From NCBI RefSeq assembly GCF_000816845.1, contig NZ_CP006880.1, positions 620,001-684,000 on the forward strand: a DNA stretch of 64,000 nucleotides, read 5' to 3'. Shown one piece after another: positions 18,262 to 27,497 of this stretch (within the stretch, counting starts at the first letter, position 1; every line of letters begins with the position of its first letter). Under the pieces are notes generated by a model. It was not told the origin of the DNA. It ran no database searches and worked only from the letters and a program-made list of their open reading frames with translations. This DNA comes from Rhizobium gallicum bv. gallicum R602sp. GTDB taxonomy: Bacteria; Pseudomonadota; Alphaproteobacteria; Rhizobiales; Rhizobiaceae. A program made the translations under genes and the position numbers.

Positions 18262-18557
18262 TCAGGATTTTACCGGCCGATGCGGATAGGTGGTCCGGAG
18301 TTCCGGATCGCGTCCAATGGGGCGCATTTGCAGGCCGCGGCTTTAAGATCGCGGATAGATGCCATTCAGGCGTCTCTGAAAGAGCGGGCCAATGGCAATC
18401 GTCGCAAGAACTCCGGGCCATATGCGGCAGACGCATAGCTGCGGTGACGGATTGTTGCTGTTTTAAAACGATTGAAACACCTATATCCCAATCATCGAAA
18501 CGACGCCGGGGCCAAGCACGGTTGCTGACGTCACAGCCCTCGGGAAAGGGGATTATC

Positions 18558-18704
18558 ATGAACGTGGCACGCTCTTTCAACAACTGGCGCAAGTTCCGCC
18601 AGACCGTTTCCGAACTTGGCCGGATGTCCAGCCGTGAATTGCAGGATCTCGGCATCGACCGCGCCGATATCCGTAGCATCGCCCGGGCATCGATCGCTCG
18701 CTGA
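18558..18704 (+). CDS. DUF1127 small protein
   Basis: A 48-residue basic protein with the DUF1127 (YjiS-like) core WRKFRQTVSELGRMSSRELQ followed by DLGIDRADI. Such proteins are short, positively charged and abundant in Rhizobiaceae; some bind RNA and affect phosphate and carbon metabolism. The ATG at 18558 follows GGGAAAGGGG. A terminator lies 32 bases past the stop, so it is a single-gene unit. Confidence 0.88.
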   Translation: MNVARSFNNWRKFRQTVSELGRMSSRELQDLGIDRADIRSIARASIAR

Positions 18705-18735
18705 CAGCGCTGCTCCAAGCTCGCCGACACTGCCG

Positions 18736-18758
18736 ACGCCCGCTCATGCGGGCGTTTT
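18736..18758 (+). terminator. Terminator after the DUF1127 gene
   Basis: An eight-base stem (ACGCCCGC / GCGGGCGT) with loop TCAT is followed at once by TTTT, the pattern of an intrinsic terminator for the plus strand. Confidence 0.8.
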
Positions 18759-18920
18759 CGCGTCAATTTTTCATGTTTCCGTATTCTCTAGAGCTTTTGC
18801 CGTCGCGAGCCTGGCGGCTTCGTGTTTCTTGCATAGCTGCAGTGCAACATTAAGCCTGTCAACCGCCGAGCGATGGCATATGATCTCTCTCTCCGAAGCA
18901 ATTGCATGTCCTCCCGCAGA

Positions 18921-19046
18921 GCTTCGTGGTTCAGGCGGCCCCCTCCTCCTTCCAAGGGACGTCTATAGGAACGGCGGCACTCCTCCCAGTCGCTGTTCGC
19001 TTTTTTTGAGAAAGCCTGCCGCACCTCCTCCCGCGGCAGGCTTTTT
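18921..19046 (+). ncRNA. Alpha-r14 (NfeR1-like) trans-acting small RNA
   Basis: This gene-free stretch repeats a C-rich anti-Shine-Dalgarno word: CCCTCCTCC (near 18941), ACTCCTCCCA (18979-18988) and ACCTCCTCCC (19023-19032). Two of these sit in hairpin loops: arms AACGGCG (18970-18976) and CGCTGTT (18991-18997) enclose the middle copy, and arms AAAGCCTGCCGC and GCGGCAGGCTTT (19011-19044) enclose the last, followed by a T-run. That is the structure of the alpha-r14 family, best known from NfeR1 of Sinorhizobium meliloti, which pairs with ribosome-binding sites of ABC-transporter and other mRNAs. Start is estimated from the roughly 123-base family length; a further CCTCCC at 18909 may be upstream of it. 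It lies next to a sugar ABC operon. Confidence 0.78.
19011..19046 (+). terminator. Rho-independent terminator of the small RNA
   Basis: A perfect 12-base stem with a ten-base CCTCCTCCC-containing loop, followed by T residues. It ends the alpha-r14-like RNA. Confidence 0.85.
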
Positions 19047-19092
19047 CGTCTCTGGGCGCTGCTTGAGCATCACGTAGCGATGATAGTGCATG

Positions 19093-19120
19093 TGAATTAT
19101 AATTCATGAGATGAATTATA
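19093..19120. promoter_or_regulatory. Palindromic operator, probable SorC-regulator site
   Basis: A perfect 14-base palindrome TGAATTATAATTCA at 19093-19106 is followed by a third half-site TGAATTATA at 19112-19120, abutting the -35 box. The spacing suits a repressor that reaches the promoter. The operon encodes a SorC-family regulator (22892-23899), the most likely binder. Confidence 0.65.
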
Positions 19121-19148
19121 TTGACAGGTGCGGCGCATTGCGTATAGC
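19121..19148 (+). promoter_or_regulatory. Sigma-70 promoter of the sugar/polyol operon
   Basis: A consensus TTGACA at 19121-19126 and TATAGC at 19143-19148 are separated by 16 bases. Transcription would start near 19155, leaving a leader of about 100 bases. Confidence 0.65.
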
Positions 19149-19154
19149 TACCCC

Positions 19155-19228
19155 TACCGGACTTCGAGGAGGAAATCCGGTCATCACTGCGATCACCGGC
19201 GCCGGTCTGGCGCCCTTCGGGCTTTTTT
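19155..19228 (+). promoter_or_regulatory. Structured leader with attenuator-like hairpin
   Basis: The leader holds an ACCGGA/TCCGGT stem (19156-19161 with 19176-19181), a 12-base palindrome ACCGGCGCCGGT (19195-19206) that can compete for the same arm, and GCCC-TTC-GGGC followed by six T (19212-19228), an intrinsic terminator shape. It sits 30 bases before the first start codon. Alternative pairing of the first arms could decide whether the terminator forms. No riboswitch class is recognised. Confidence 0.5.
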
Positions 19229-19257
19229 GGGAGGGGCTATGGCCCCGAGGAGGACAC

Positions 19258-20286
19258 TTGCGCACTTTTTTCAGCACGACCGCGATGGCGGTCCTTGCGT
19301 CGACGCTCTTTGCCGGTTCCACGGCTGCCGAAACGGAGAACCCGTTCCGCTGCAAGCCGGGCGAAAAATACGTCATGAACGTCATGGTGTCGGGCGTGGA
19401 ATACTGGTTCCCTGTCTATGAAATGTTCAAGCAGGCCGGCCAGCAGCTCGGCTGTGAGACGGAATATACCGGCACGCCGGAATATGACGTCAACAAGCAG
19501 ATCGCCACATTCGACCAGGCGTTGGCACAGAACCCGGCCGGCATTCTCGTTCATCCGATGAATTCCGATCCCTTCATTGAGCCAATCAACCGCGCGGTCG
19601 ACCGAGGTACGGCGGTCGTCACGTTTGCGGCCGACTCGCCGCTTTCCAAGCGCGTCTCCTTCATCACCTCGGACAACACCCGCGAGGGCACCTATGCCGC
19701 CGACGCGATCGCCGAGAAGATGGGCGGCAAGGGTGAATATGCGGTTCTCGAAAATCCGGGCCAGGACAACCACGACAAGCGCATCGCCGCCTTCATAGCC
19801 CGTATGGAAGAGAAGTGGCCGGACATGAAGCTCGTCGGCCGCGCTGCTTCCAACCAGGACCCGACCAAGGCTTATCAGGGGCTTTCGAGCCTTATCCAGG
19901 CCAATCCGAATCTCGGCGCGGTCTTCATGCCCGAAGCCAACTCGGCGATCGGCGCCGCACAGGCAAACAAGGAAAGCGGGGGCAAGGTCCTCGTCATGTG
20001 CGCAGATGTCAACGCCAACATCCTCGATATGATCAAGGCCGGTGAAGTCTTCGGCTCGATCAATCCGAACCAGGGCATGCAGGGCTATATGGGCTTCATG
20101 CTGCTGTGGTTCGCAGAGCATCCGGAACTGATCGACCCGATGAACGACGCCAAGCGCTCCGGATTCAACCCAATGAGCATCCCGGTCGTCGATAACGGCC
20201 TGTCGATTGTGACGGCGAAAAACGCCGACGATTTCTACTGGGACAAGTACCTGAAGCGTCGCGGCACGAAGGGTATCGAGGAATGA
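19258..20286 (+). CDS. Sugar/polyol ABC transporter, periplasmic binding protein
   Basis: A 342-residue ribose-type (Peripl_BP_4) binding protein. The start is taken as TTG at 19258, seven bases after GGAGGA, since it begins directly at the signal peptide (TFFSTTAMAVLASTLFAGS, cut after TAA); a frame open further upstream crosses the promoter and leader. Mature motifs include NPAGILVHPMNSDP, FITSDNTREGTYAA and VFMPEANSAIGAA. It captures the substrate of the importer encoded next. The two cysteines at the N terminus of the mature protein and later (CKPG, GCET) may form a disulphide. The ligand is not known but should be the substrate of the downstream enzymes. Confidence 0.9.
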   Translation: MRTFFSTTAMAVLASTLFAGSTAAETENPFRCKPGEKYVMNVMVSGVEYWFPVYEMFKQAGQQLGCETEYTGTPEYDVNKQIATFDQALAQNPAGILVHPMNSDPFIEPINRAVDRGTAVVTFAADSPLSKRVSFITSDNTREGTYAADAIAEKMGGKGEYAVLENPGQDNHDKRIAAFIARMEEKWPDMKLVGRAASNQDPTKAYQGLSSLIQANPNLGAVFMPEANSAIGAAQANKESGGKVLVMCADVNANILDMIKAGEVFGSINPNQGMQGYMGFMLLWFAEHPELIDPMNDAKRSGFNPMSIPVVDNGLSIVTAKNADDFYWDKYLKRRGTKGIEE

Positions 20287-20298
20287 GCTTCTGAAAAT

Positions 20299-20330
20299 CG
20301 ACCATCCGCACCCTTCAGTGCGGATGGTCG
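20299..20330 (+). other. Intercistronic hairpin
   Basis: A perfect 12-base stem (CGACCATCCGCA / TGCGGATGGTCG) with an eight-base loop lies 12 bases past the binding-protein stop. Hairpins here often slow mRNA decay and keep binding-protein levels above those of the ATPase and permease. There is no T-run. Confidence 0.7.
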
Positions 20331-20351
20331 TGATGGCGAGGGAGGAAGACG

Positions 20352-21878
<1,527 letters not shown>

Positions 21879-21900
21879 GGACAAAGTGGGAGAAACGGGA

Positions 21901-22890
21901 ATGGCAATCGACACCTTGGCGACAGGCGCGCCGAAGACAGCGTCCTTCAAACGCATTGGCACAATGCGCGAGGCGGGGCTGATCGCGATCATCCTCGCGC
22001 TGTGCGTGATCATGAGCGTTGCCTCGCCGCACTTCCTGACGCTTGGCAATTTCCGCGCCATGCTGATGAGCTTTTCCGTTGAAGGCATCGTCGTCGTGGG
22101 CATGACGATCCTGCTCATCGTCGGCGGCATCGACCTCGCGGTGGGCTCCGTGGTCTGCTTCGCGATGGTGCTCTCGGGCTCGCTCTTCCTCGCCGGGCTC
22201 GACCCGTGGACGGCCTCGCTCATCGGCATCCTCGCGAGCAGCACGATCGGTGGAATAATGGGCTTCTTTGTGACGGTCGTGGGTCTCAACCACTTCATCA
22301 CCTCGCTTGCGGCAATGGTGATCGTGCGAGGCCTTTGCCTCATCATCACAAAGGGCACGCCGCTCTCGCTCTTCACGCTGCCGGCGGGCTTCAAGGCGGT
22401 GGGGCAAGGCACGCTTTACGGCGTACCCTATGTCATCTTGATCTTCGTCGCCGTCGTCATCCTGTTCGATTTCCTGCTGCGCCGAGCCACCGCCTTCCGC
22501 AAAGTCTTCTATACGGGCAGCAACGAGAAGGCCGCGCTCTATTCCGGCATCAAGACCAATCAGGTGAAATTCTGGGTGACCGTGCTATGCTCGACGCTCG
22601 CCGGTGTCGCAGGGGTTATCTACATGTCCCGCTTCGGCGCAGCGACCCCCACCTTCGGCGTTGGCATGGAACTCAATATCATCGCTGCGGCGGTGATCGG
22701 CGGCGCCTCGCTCAACGGCGGCTCCGGCACGATACTCGGCGCCATCCTCGGCATCGCGCTTCTATCTGTCGTCACGAGCTCTCTGATCCTGCTCGATGTT
22801 TCAGTCTATTGGCAGGACATGATCAAGGGGTGCATTCTGCTCGCTGCCGTTTCCATCGACCATTTCCTGCACAAGCAGAAAGCCGCCTGA
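21901..22890 (+). CDS. Sugar/polyol ABC transporter, permease
   Basis: A 329-residue BPD_transp_2 permease (RbsC type), with eight or more hydrophobic spans and the conserved VGGIDLAVGSV near the third span and ALYSGIKTNQVKFWVTVL in the second half. It probably forms a homodimer. The start at 21901 follows GGGAGAAACGGGA; an alternative ATG at 21868 would overlap the ATPase gene by 11 bases. Confidence 0.92.
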   Translation: MAIDTLATGAPKTASFKRIGTMREAGLIAIILALCVIMSVASPHFLTLGNFRAMLMSFSVEGIVVVGMTILLIVGGIDLAVGSVVCFAMVLSGSLFLAGLDPWTASLIGILASSTIGGIMGFFVTVVGLNHFITSLAAMVIVRGLCLIITKGTPLSLFTLPAGFKAVGQGTLYGVPYVILIFVAVVILFDFLLRRATAFRKVFYTGSNEKAALYSGIKTNQVKFWVTVLCSTLAGVAGVIYMSRFGAATPTFGVGMELNIIAAAVIGGASLNGGSGTILGAILGIALLSVVTSSLILLDVSVYWQDMIKGCILLAAVSIDHFLHKQKAA

Positions 22891-22891
22891 C

Positions 22892-23899
22892 ATGCCAATT
22901 GCAAAATTGAAACCCAAGACGACAGTACCGCGCGAGGAGATTGTCATCGCCCGCCAGATGCACCAGGCGCTCGTCCTTCACTTTATGGAAGGCCTGACGC
23001 AGGCACAGATCGCCGGCCGGCTCGGCATCTCGCAAGCCACCGTCAACCGCCTCATCAAACGCGGCCGTCAGCTCGGCCTCGTCGAGATCAAGATCAAGTC
23101 CCCGGTCGAGCCGCTGGTCGACATGGAGGAGCGGCTTCTGGCACTCGGCGGCATCAGCCGCGCGATCGTGGTCCCGACCGTCTCCGACAATCCGCAGACC
23201 GCGCTCCAGGCAGTCGGGGAGGCGGCCGCTCGCCTCCTGATGGAGGAGCTCGACGACGGCGACACAATCTGCATCACTGGCGGCAAAGGGGTGAGCGCCG
23301 TCGTCGCCGGTATGCAGCCACCGCGCCGTTTTGATGTCGAGGTCATTCCGGCAACGGGCTGCGTCCAGGGCAAGCACTATACCGACGTCAACCACGTTTC
23401 GACCCTGATGGCCGACCGGCTCGGGGGGCGGTCCTACCAGATCCACGCGCCCCTCTTCGCCGACGATGCCGAGCAGCGGGCGATGCTGATCAACATGCGC
23501 TCTGTCGCCGACGTCTTCAAACGGGCGCGCGAGGCAAAGGTGGCGGTGGTCGGCATCGGCTCGATCCTAACGGACGACTCCAGCTATTACGACCTGCATC
23601 CCTCCTCGAGTACTGATCGGGTGGCGATCGAGCGCTCGGGCGCAAGTTGCGAATTGCTTGCCCACCTGCTCGATGACCAGGGCCGGGTCTGCGACTACAG
23701 CCTCAATCGTTCCCTGGTGTCGCTTACCCTGGCGGAATTCGCCTCGATCCCGATGAAGATCGGCGTCGCCAGCGGCCCGAACAAGGCGGGCCCGATCCTC
23801 AGCGTCCTGCGCGGCAACCATCTCGACACGCTTGTCACCGACGAGGCGACCGGGGCACGCATTCTTGAAATTGCATCCAAGGAAGGGGTTTCGGCATGA
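22892..23899 (+). CDS. SorC-family transcriptional regulator
   Basis: A 335-residue regulator with an N-terminal helix-turn-helix (QAQIAGRLGISQATVNRLIK, about residues 38-57) and a C-terminal sugar-binding domain of the SorC/DeoR-effector type (MRSVADVFKRA, VVGIGSILTDDSSYYD, GVASGPNKA). Family members bind a phosphorylated sugar. It begins one base after the permease stop, so it is in the operon, and probably regulates it through the palindrome at 19093-19106. EryD of erythritol operons is in the same family, which agrees with the EryA/EryB-like enzymes downstream. Confidence 0.9.
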   Translation: MPIAKLKPKTTVPREEIVIARQMHQALVLHFMEGLTQAQIAGRLGISQATVNRLIKRGRQLGLVEIKIKSPVEPLVDMEERLLALGGISRAIVVPTVSDNPQTALQAVGEAAARLLMEELDDGDTICITGGKGVSAVVAGMQPPRRFDVEVIPATGCVQGKHYTDVNHVSTLMADRLGGRSYQIHAPLFADDAEQRAMLINMRSVADVFKRAREAKVAVVGIGSILTDDSSYYDLHPSSSTDRVAIERSGASCELLAHLLDDQGRVCDYSLNRSLVSLTLAEFASIPMKIGVASGPNKAGPILSVLRGNHLDTLVTDEATGARILEIASKEGVSA

Positions 23900-24891
23900 G
23901 CGGCGAACAACTGATCCGCGAGATCGGGCGCTCCGGCGTCAAGGCGTCGGCCGTCGGGCTCGGCACCTGGGCGATCGGCGGTTGGATGTGGGGGGGAACC
24001 GACGAGGCGCAGTCCATCGCCGCCATTCAGGCCTCGCTGGAGGCCGGCGTAACCCTGATCGATACAGCGCCCGCCTACGGGCTCGGCCGCTCGGAGGAAA
24101 TCGTCGGCAAGGCGCTTGCCGGCCGGCGTGATAAGGCCGTGATCGCCACGAAATGTGGCCTCGTCTGGCACACGCAGAAGGGCAATCACTTCTTCGACCA
24201 GGACGGCAGGCCGGTTCACCGCTATCTCGGCGGGGACTCGATCGTCCATGAAGTGGAGGATAGCCTGCGCCGGCTCGGCACGGACTATATCGACCTCTAC
24301 ATCACCCATTGGCAGGACGTGACGACGCCGGTCGAGGAGACCGTCGCGGCGCTTCAGGAACTGCAGCGGGCCGGCAAGATCCGCGCCATCGGTGCCAGTA
24401 ATGTCAAACGGTCCGTGCTTGAGCAGTACATAGCCACTGGCTCGCTTGACGCGATCCAGGAGCGGTACAGCATGATCGATCGAGAGATCGAGGCGGACCT
24501 TTTGCCGCTCAGCGTTGCAAACGGCGTATCGACGCTCAGCTATTCCTCGTTGGCGCTCGGGCTGCTTTCGGGCAGCATCGGGCCGAACCGGATCTTCTCC
24601 GGCGATGATCAGCGCAAGGACAATGCGCGCTTTTCCGTCGCCAACCGGCAGAAGGCCCGCGATTTCTCCGACGCGATCCGGCCCGTCGCGGAGCGTCACG
24701 ATGCGAGCATCGCCCAGACGGTGATCGCCTGGACACTGGCGCAGCCTGGTGTGACCTTTGCCCTTTGCGGCGCGCGCAATCCGGCACAGGCACTCGACAA
24801 TGCCCGGGCCGGCACGCTTCGGCTGTCTCCGGAAGATCACGCGGCCATCGACGCCGCCCTATCGGAAAAGCTGGCCAACATCGACGGATAA
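23896..24891 (+). CDS. Aldo/keto reductase
   Basis: A 331-residue NAD(P)H-dependent reductase/dehydrogenase that interconverts an aldehyde or ketone and an alcohol. The catalytic tetrad is visible as DTAPAYGLGRSE (Asp, Tyr), ATKCGL (Lys) and YITHWQD (His). IGASNVKRSVLEQY and ALCGARNPAQ form the cofactor site. Its ATG overlaps the regulator stop (ATGA), indicating translational coupling. It probably oxidises or reduces the imported polyol or sugar. Confidence 0.9.
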   Translation: MSGEQLIREIGRSGVKASAVGLGTWAIGGWMWGGTDEAQSIAAIQASLEAGVTLIDTAPAYGLGRSEEIVGKALAGRRDKAVIATKCGLVWHTQKGNHFFDQDGRPVHRYLGGDSIVHEVEDSLRRLGTDYIDLYITHWQDVTTPVEETVAALQELQRAGKIRAIGASNVKRSVLEQYIATGSLDAIQERYSMIDREIEADLLPLSVANGVSTLSYSSLALGLLSGSIGPNRIFSGDDQRKDNARFSVANRQKARDFSDAIRPVAERHDASIAQTVIAWTLAQPGVTFALCGARNPAQALDNARAGTLRLSPEDHAAIDAALSEKLANIDG

Positions 24892-24900
24892 CGGATTGTC

Positions 24901-26652
24901 ATGATGAACCGCGAACAGACATTGGACGGGCTTCGCCGAAGCCCGAAGGTCGACGTGTGCGTCCTTGGCGGCGGCATCAACGGTCTCAGCGTGTTCCGCG
25001 AGCTGGCGCTGCAGGGCGTCAACGTGCTCATCGTGGAAAAGGGCGACTATTGCTCCGGGGCCAGCGCTGGGCTCTCGCGCATGGTGCATGGCGGTCTGCG
25101 CTACCTGGAAAACGGCGAGTTCAACCTCGTGCAGGAATCGCTTGTCGAGCGCGACCGGTTGCTGCGCAATGCCCCTCACTATGTCGCCCCGCTGCCGACC
25201 ATGGTGCCGATCTTCGATATCTTTTCCGGGCTGGCAAACGGCATCGTGCGTTTTCTTGGGCTCACCCGTCGGCCGAGCCGCCGCGGCACCGTCGCCATCA
25301 AGGCTGGACTGAGCATCTACGACTTCCTGACGCGCAAGCGCGCCCTGATGCCGCGCCATCAGTTCCGTGGTCGCAAAAGCACGCTTTCGAAATGGCCGGG
25401 GCTCAATCCGGCGATCCGCAACTCCGCCACCTATTATGATGCCTGGGTCAGTCACCCGGAGCGCATCGGCATTGAGCTCCTGCGTGATGGGCTCTCGGCC
25501 GGCCCGAGCGCTGGGGCCCTGAACTATGCGACGATCGAGCATGCGCCGGCTGGGGAATTTCGGCTGCACGACGGCATTTCGGGCGAAACCTTGGCAATCA
25601 AGCCGTCACTGGTCGTCAACGCGACCGGCGGCTGGATTGACATCGCCAATGGCGCGCTCTTTCCTGAGGCAGCTCGTCCCGCGCCGCTGATCGGCGGCAC
25701 GAAGGGCTCGCACCTCATCATCGACCATGCGGGGCTTCGCGACATGCTCGATGGTCACATGATCTATTACGAGAACGAGGACGGGCGCATCTGCATCCTC
25801 TTTCCTTATCTCGGCAAGGTGCTTGTCGGCTCGACGGATATCCGCGTGGACGACCCCGCAACGGTGCGCTGCGAGGCCGACGAGCGGGACTATATCCTGC
25901 AATCGCTCGCCTTCGTATTGCCCGGTGTCCGCATCCGCCCGGAAGAGATCGTCTTCCAGTTCGCAGGCGTGCGCCCGCTGCCGGCAAGCAATGACAGCTT
26001 CACCGGCCGCATCCCCCGTGACCATTATTGCACCGTTCTCGAAGGCCGCGACGGTGGTCCACCAGTGCTCTGCATGATCGGCGGCAAGTGGACGACCTTT
26101 CGTTCCTTCGGCGAACTCGCCGCCGATATGGCGTTGGAACGGCTTGACCGGAGCCGCCGCCTCGACACGGCGGACCGCACTTTCGGCGGCGGACGGGCAT
26201 TTCCGATAGACCGTAGCGGCTGGATTCGGGACTTGTCGGAATCGACAGGCCTTTCCCTCGATCGCGCCGCAACGCTGTTCGAGCGCTATGGCACGGATGC
26301 CAAGGCCGTTGCCCGCTTCGCCGCCGCGGGGCCGGACAACCTCTTGCCTCATGCCGGCTACAGCGCCCGGGAGCTCCTGCATCTCATCCGTACGGAGGCG
26401 GTCGAGCATCTGGACGATCTGCTCCTCCGGCGCACGACACTTGCCATCACCGGCGAGCTTTCCCTCGACATGGCCGAGATCGCGCTCGACCTCCTCGCCG
26501 ACGACAAAGGCTGGCCAGTGCAGCGCAAGGACGAAGAGCGCACCCGTTTTCTCACCCTCATGCGCGAGCGCCACGGCGTCGCGGAGGCAACCCTTTCCGC
26601 AAGGAACAAACAAAGGAGTGAACCATGCGAGACAACCGCAAGATCCGGATGA
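24901..26652 (+). CDS. GlpD/EryB-like FAD-dependent dehydrogenase, second copy
   Basis: A 583-residue paralogue of the protein at 1354-3075. The FAD motif is CVLGGGINGLSVFREL; the family segment is LSRMVHGGLRYLENGEF. HMIYYENEDGRICILFPYLG matches the first copy almost position for position (HMIYFEADDGRICLVYNYLG). The C-terminal helical domain is present. It probably oxidises a polyol phosphate or sugar phosphate made by the kinase at 27498-29027. Two ATG codons (24901, 24904) are possible starts. It overlaps the next gene by 28 bases. Confidence 0.9.
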   Translation: MMNREQTLDGLRRSPKVDVCVLGGGINGLSVFRELALQGVNVLIVEKGDYCSGASAGLSRMVHGGLRYLENGEFNLVQESLVERDRLLRNAPHYVAPLPTMVPIFDIFSGLANGIVRFLGLTRRPSRRGTVAIKAGLSIYDFLTRKRALMPRHQFRGRKSTLSKWPGLNPAIRNSATYYDAWVSHPERIGIELLRDGLSAGPSAGALNYATIEHAPAGEFRLHDGISGETLAIKPSLVVNATGGWIDIANGALFPEAARPAPLIGGTKGSHLIIDHAGLRDMLDGHMIYYENEDGRICILFPYLGKVLVGSTDIRVDDPATVRCEADERDYILQSLAFVLPGVRIRPEEIVFQFAGVRPLPASNDSFTGRIPRDHYCTVLEGRDGGPPVLCMIGGKWTTFRSFGELAADMALERLDRSRRLDTADRTFGGGRAFPIDRSGWIRDLSESTGLSLDRAATLFERYGTDAKAVARFAAAGPDNLLPHAGYSARELLHLIRTEAVEHLDDLLLRRTTLAITGELSLDMAEIALDLLADDKGWPVQRKDEERTRFLTLMRERHGVAEATLSARNKQRSEPCETTARSG

Positions 26653-27467
26653 ATCGGCTGTTCGGCAACGGCCGTTGCCTGGACGTGGCGATCGATCACG
26701 GCGTATGCAACGAACCGTCCTTCCTCGATGGACTGGAGAACATGCCGGCCATCGTGAAGGCGCTCGTCGATGCGAAGCCGGATGCGATCCAGATGAACTA
26801 CGGCCAAGCCGACCTGCTGCAGGATATATCCGGCAAGGAGAAGCCGGCGCTCGTCATGCGCATCGACATGGGCAACCCCTATAACCGGATCCGCCATCGC
26901 GACATGTGGGCGGTGTTGCAGAACGAGGCGGAGCCGCTGATCGGCGCGTTGCAGATGGATGCCGCCTGCGTAGTAGTCAACCTCTTCATGCTGCCGGACG
27001 AGCCGGATCTCTTCCGCCAGTGCGTGCAGAACATTTCTCGCGTACGGGCAGACTGCGAAAAGTACGGCGTGCCGCTGATGATCGAGCCGCTCGTCATGCA
27101 GCCAGTCACCGAACGCGGCGGCTACATGGTCGATGGCGATGCCGACAAGATCGTCACGCTGACGCGGCTTGCCCGCGAGATGGGCGCGGACATAGTCAAG
27201 GCGGATCCGACGGCGAATGCGGAAGACTTTCACCGCGTGGTCGAGGCTGCGCGCTGCCCGGTTCTGGTGCGCGGCGGCGGCAAGGAAGACCTGCGCGCTG
27301 TGTTCGCCAAGTCCGCGGCCTTGATGCGGCAAGGCGCGGTGGGCATGGTCTATGGGCGCAACATCTACCAACATGCCAATCCGAGCGCCGTCGTGCGCGG
27401 GCTCATGGCGATCGTGCACGACGATGCGAGCAGCGAGGACGCCTTCGCGCTCTATCAGCAGGGATGA
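26625..27467 (+). CDS. DeoC/LacD-family class I aldolase
   Basis: A 280-residue TIM-barrel aldolase of the DeoC/FbaB/LacD superfamily, expected to cleave a ketose phosphate by a Schiff base. The N-terminal AIDHGVCNEPSFLDG is the family start of the DhnA/LsrF branch. A lysine suitable for the Schiff base is Lys192 in GADIVKADPT, and the phosphate site appears as VRGGGKEDLR plus VGMVYGRNIYQH. The ATG at 26625 follows AAAGGAGTG and lies inside the end of the dehydrogenase gene. It would supply the carbon-carbon cleavage step of the pathway; its products are inferred to be triose phosphate or a short aldehyde. Confidence 0.85.
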   Translation: MRDNRKIRMNRLFGNGRCLDVAIDHGVCNEPSFLDGLENMPAIVKALVDAKPDAIQMNYGQADLLQDISGKEKPALVMRIDMGNPYNRIRHRDMWAVLQNEAEPLIGALQMDAACVVVNLFMLPDEPDLFRQCVQNISRVRADCEKYGVPLMIEPLVMQPVTERGGYMVDGDADKIVTLTRLAREMGADIVKADPTANAEDFHRVVEAARCPVLVRGGGKEDLRAVFAKSAALMRQGAVGMVYGRNIYQHANPSAVVRGLMAIVHDDASSEDAFALYQQG

Positions 27468-27497
27468 AGGCCTAACCGAACCTGGGAGGGGTTGCGA

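Noticed and set aside
19111..19257. Upstream extension of the sugar-binding protein
   Set aside because: It crosses the promoter and terminator-like leader; TTG at 19258 has a strong site and starts the signal peptide.
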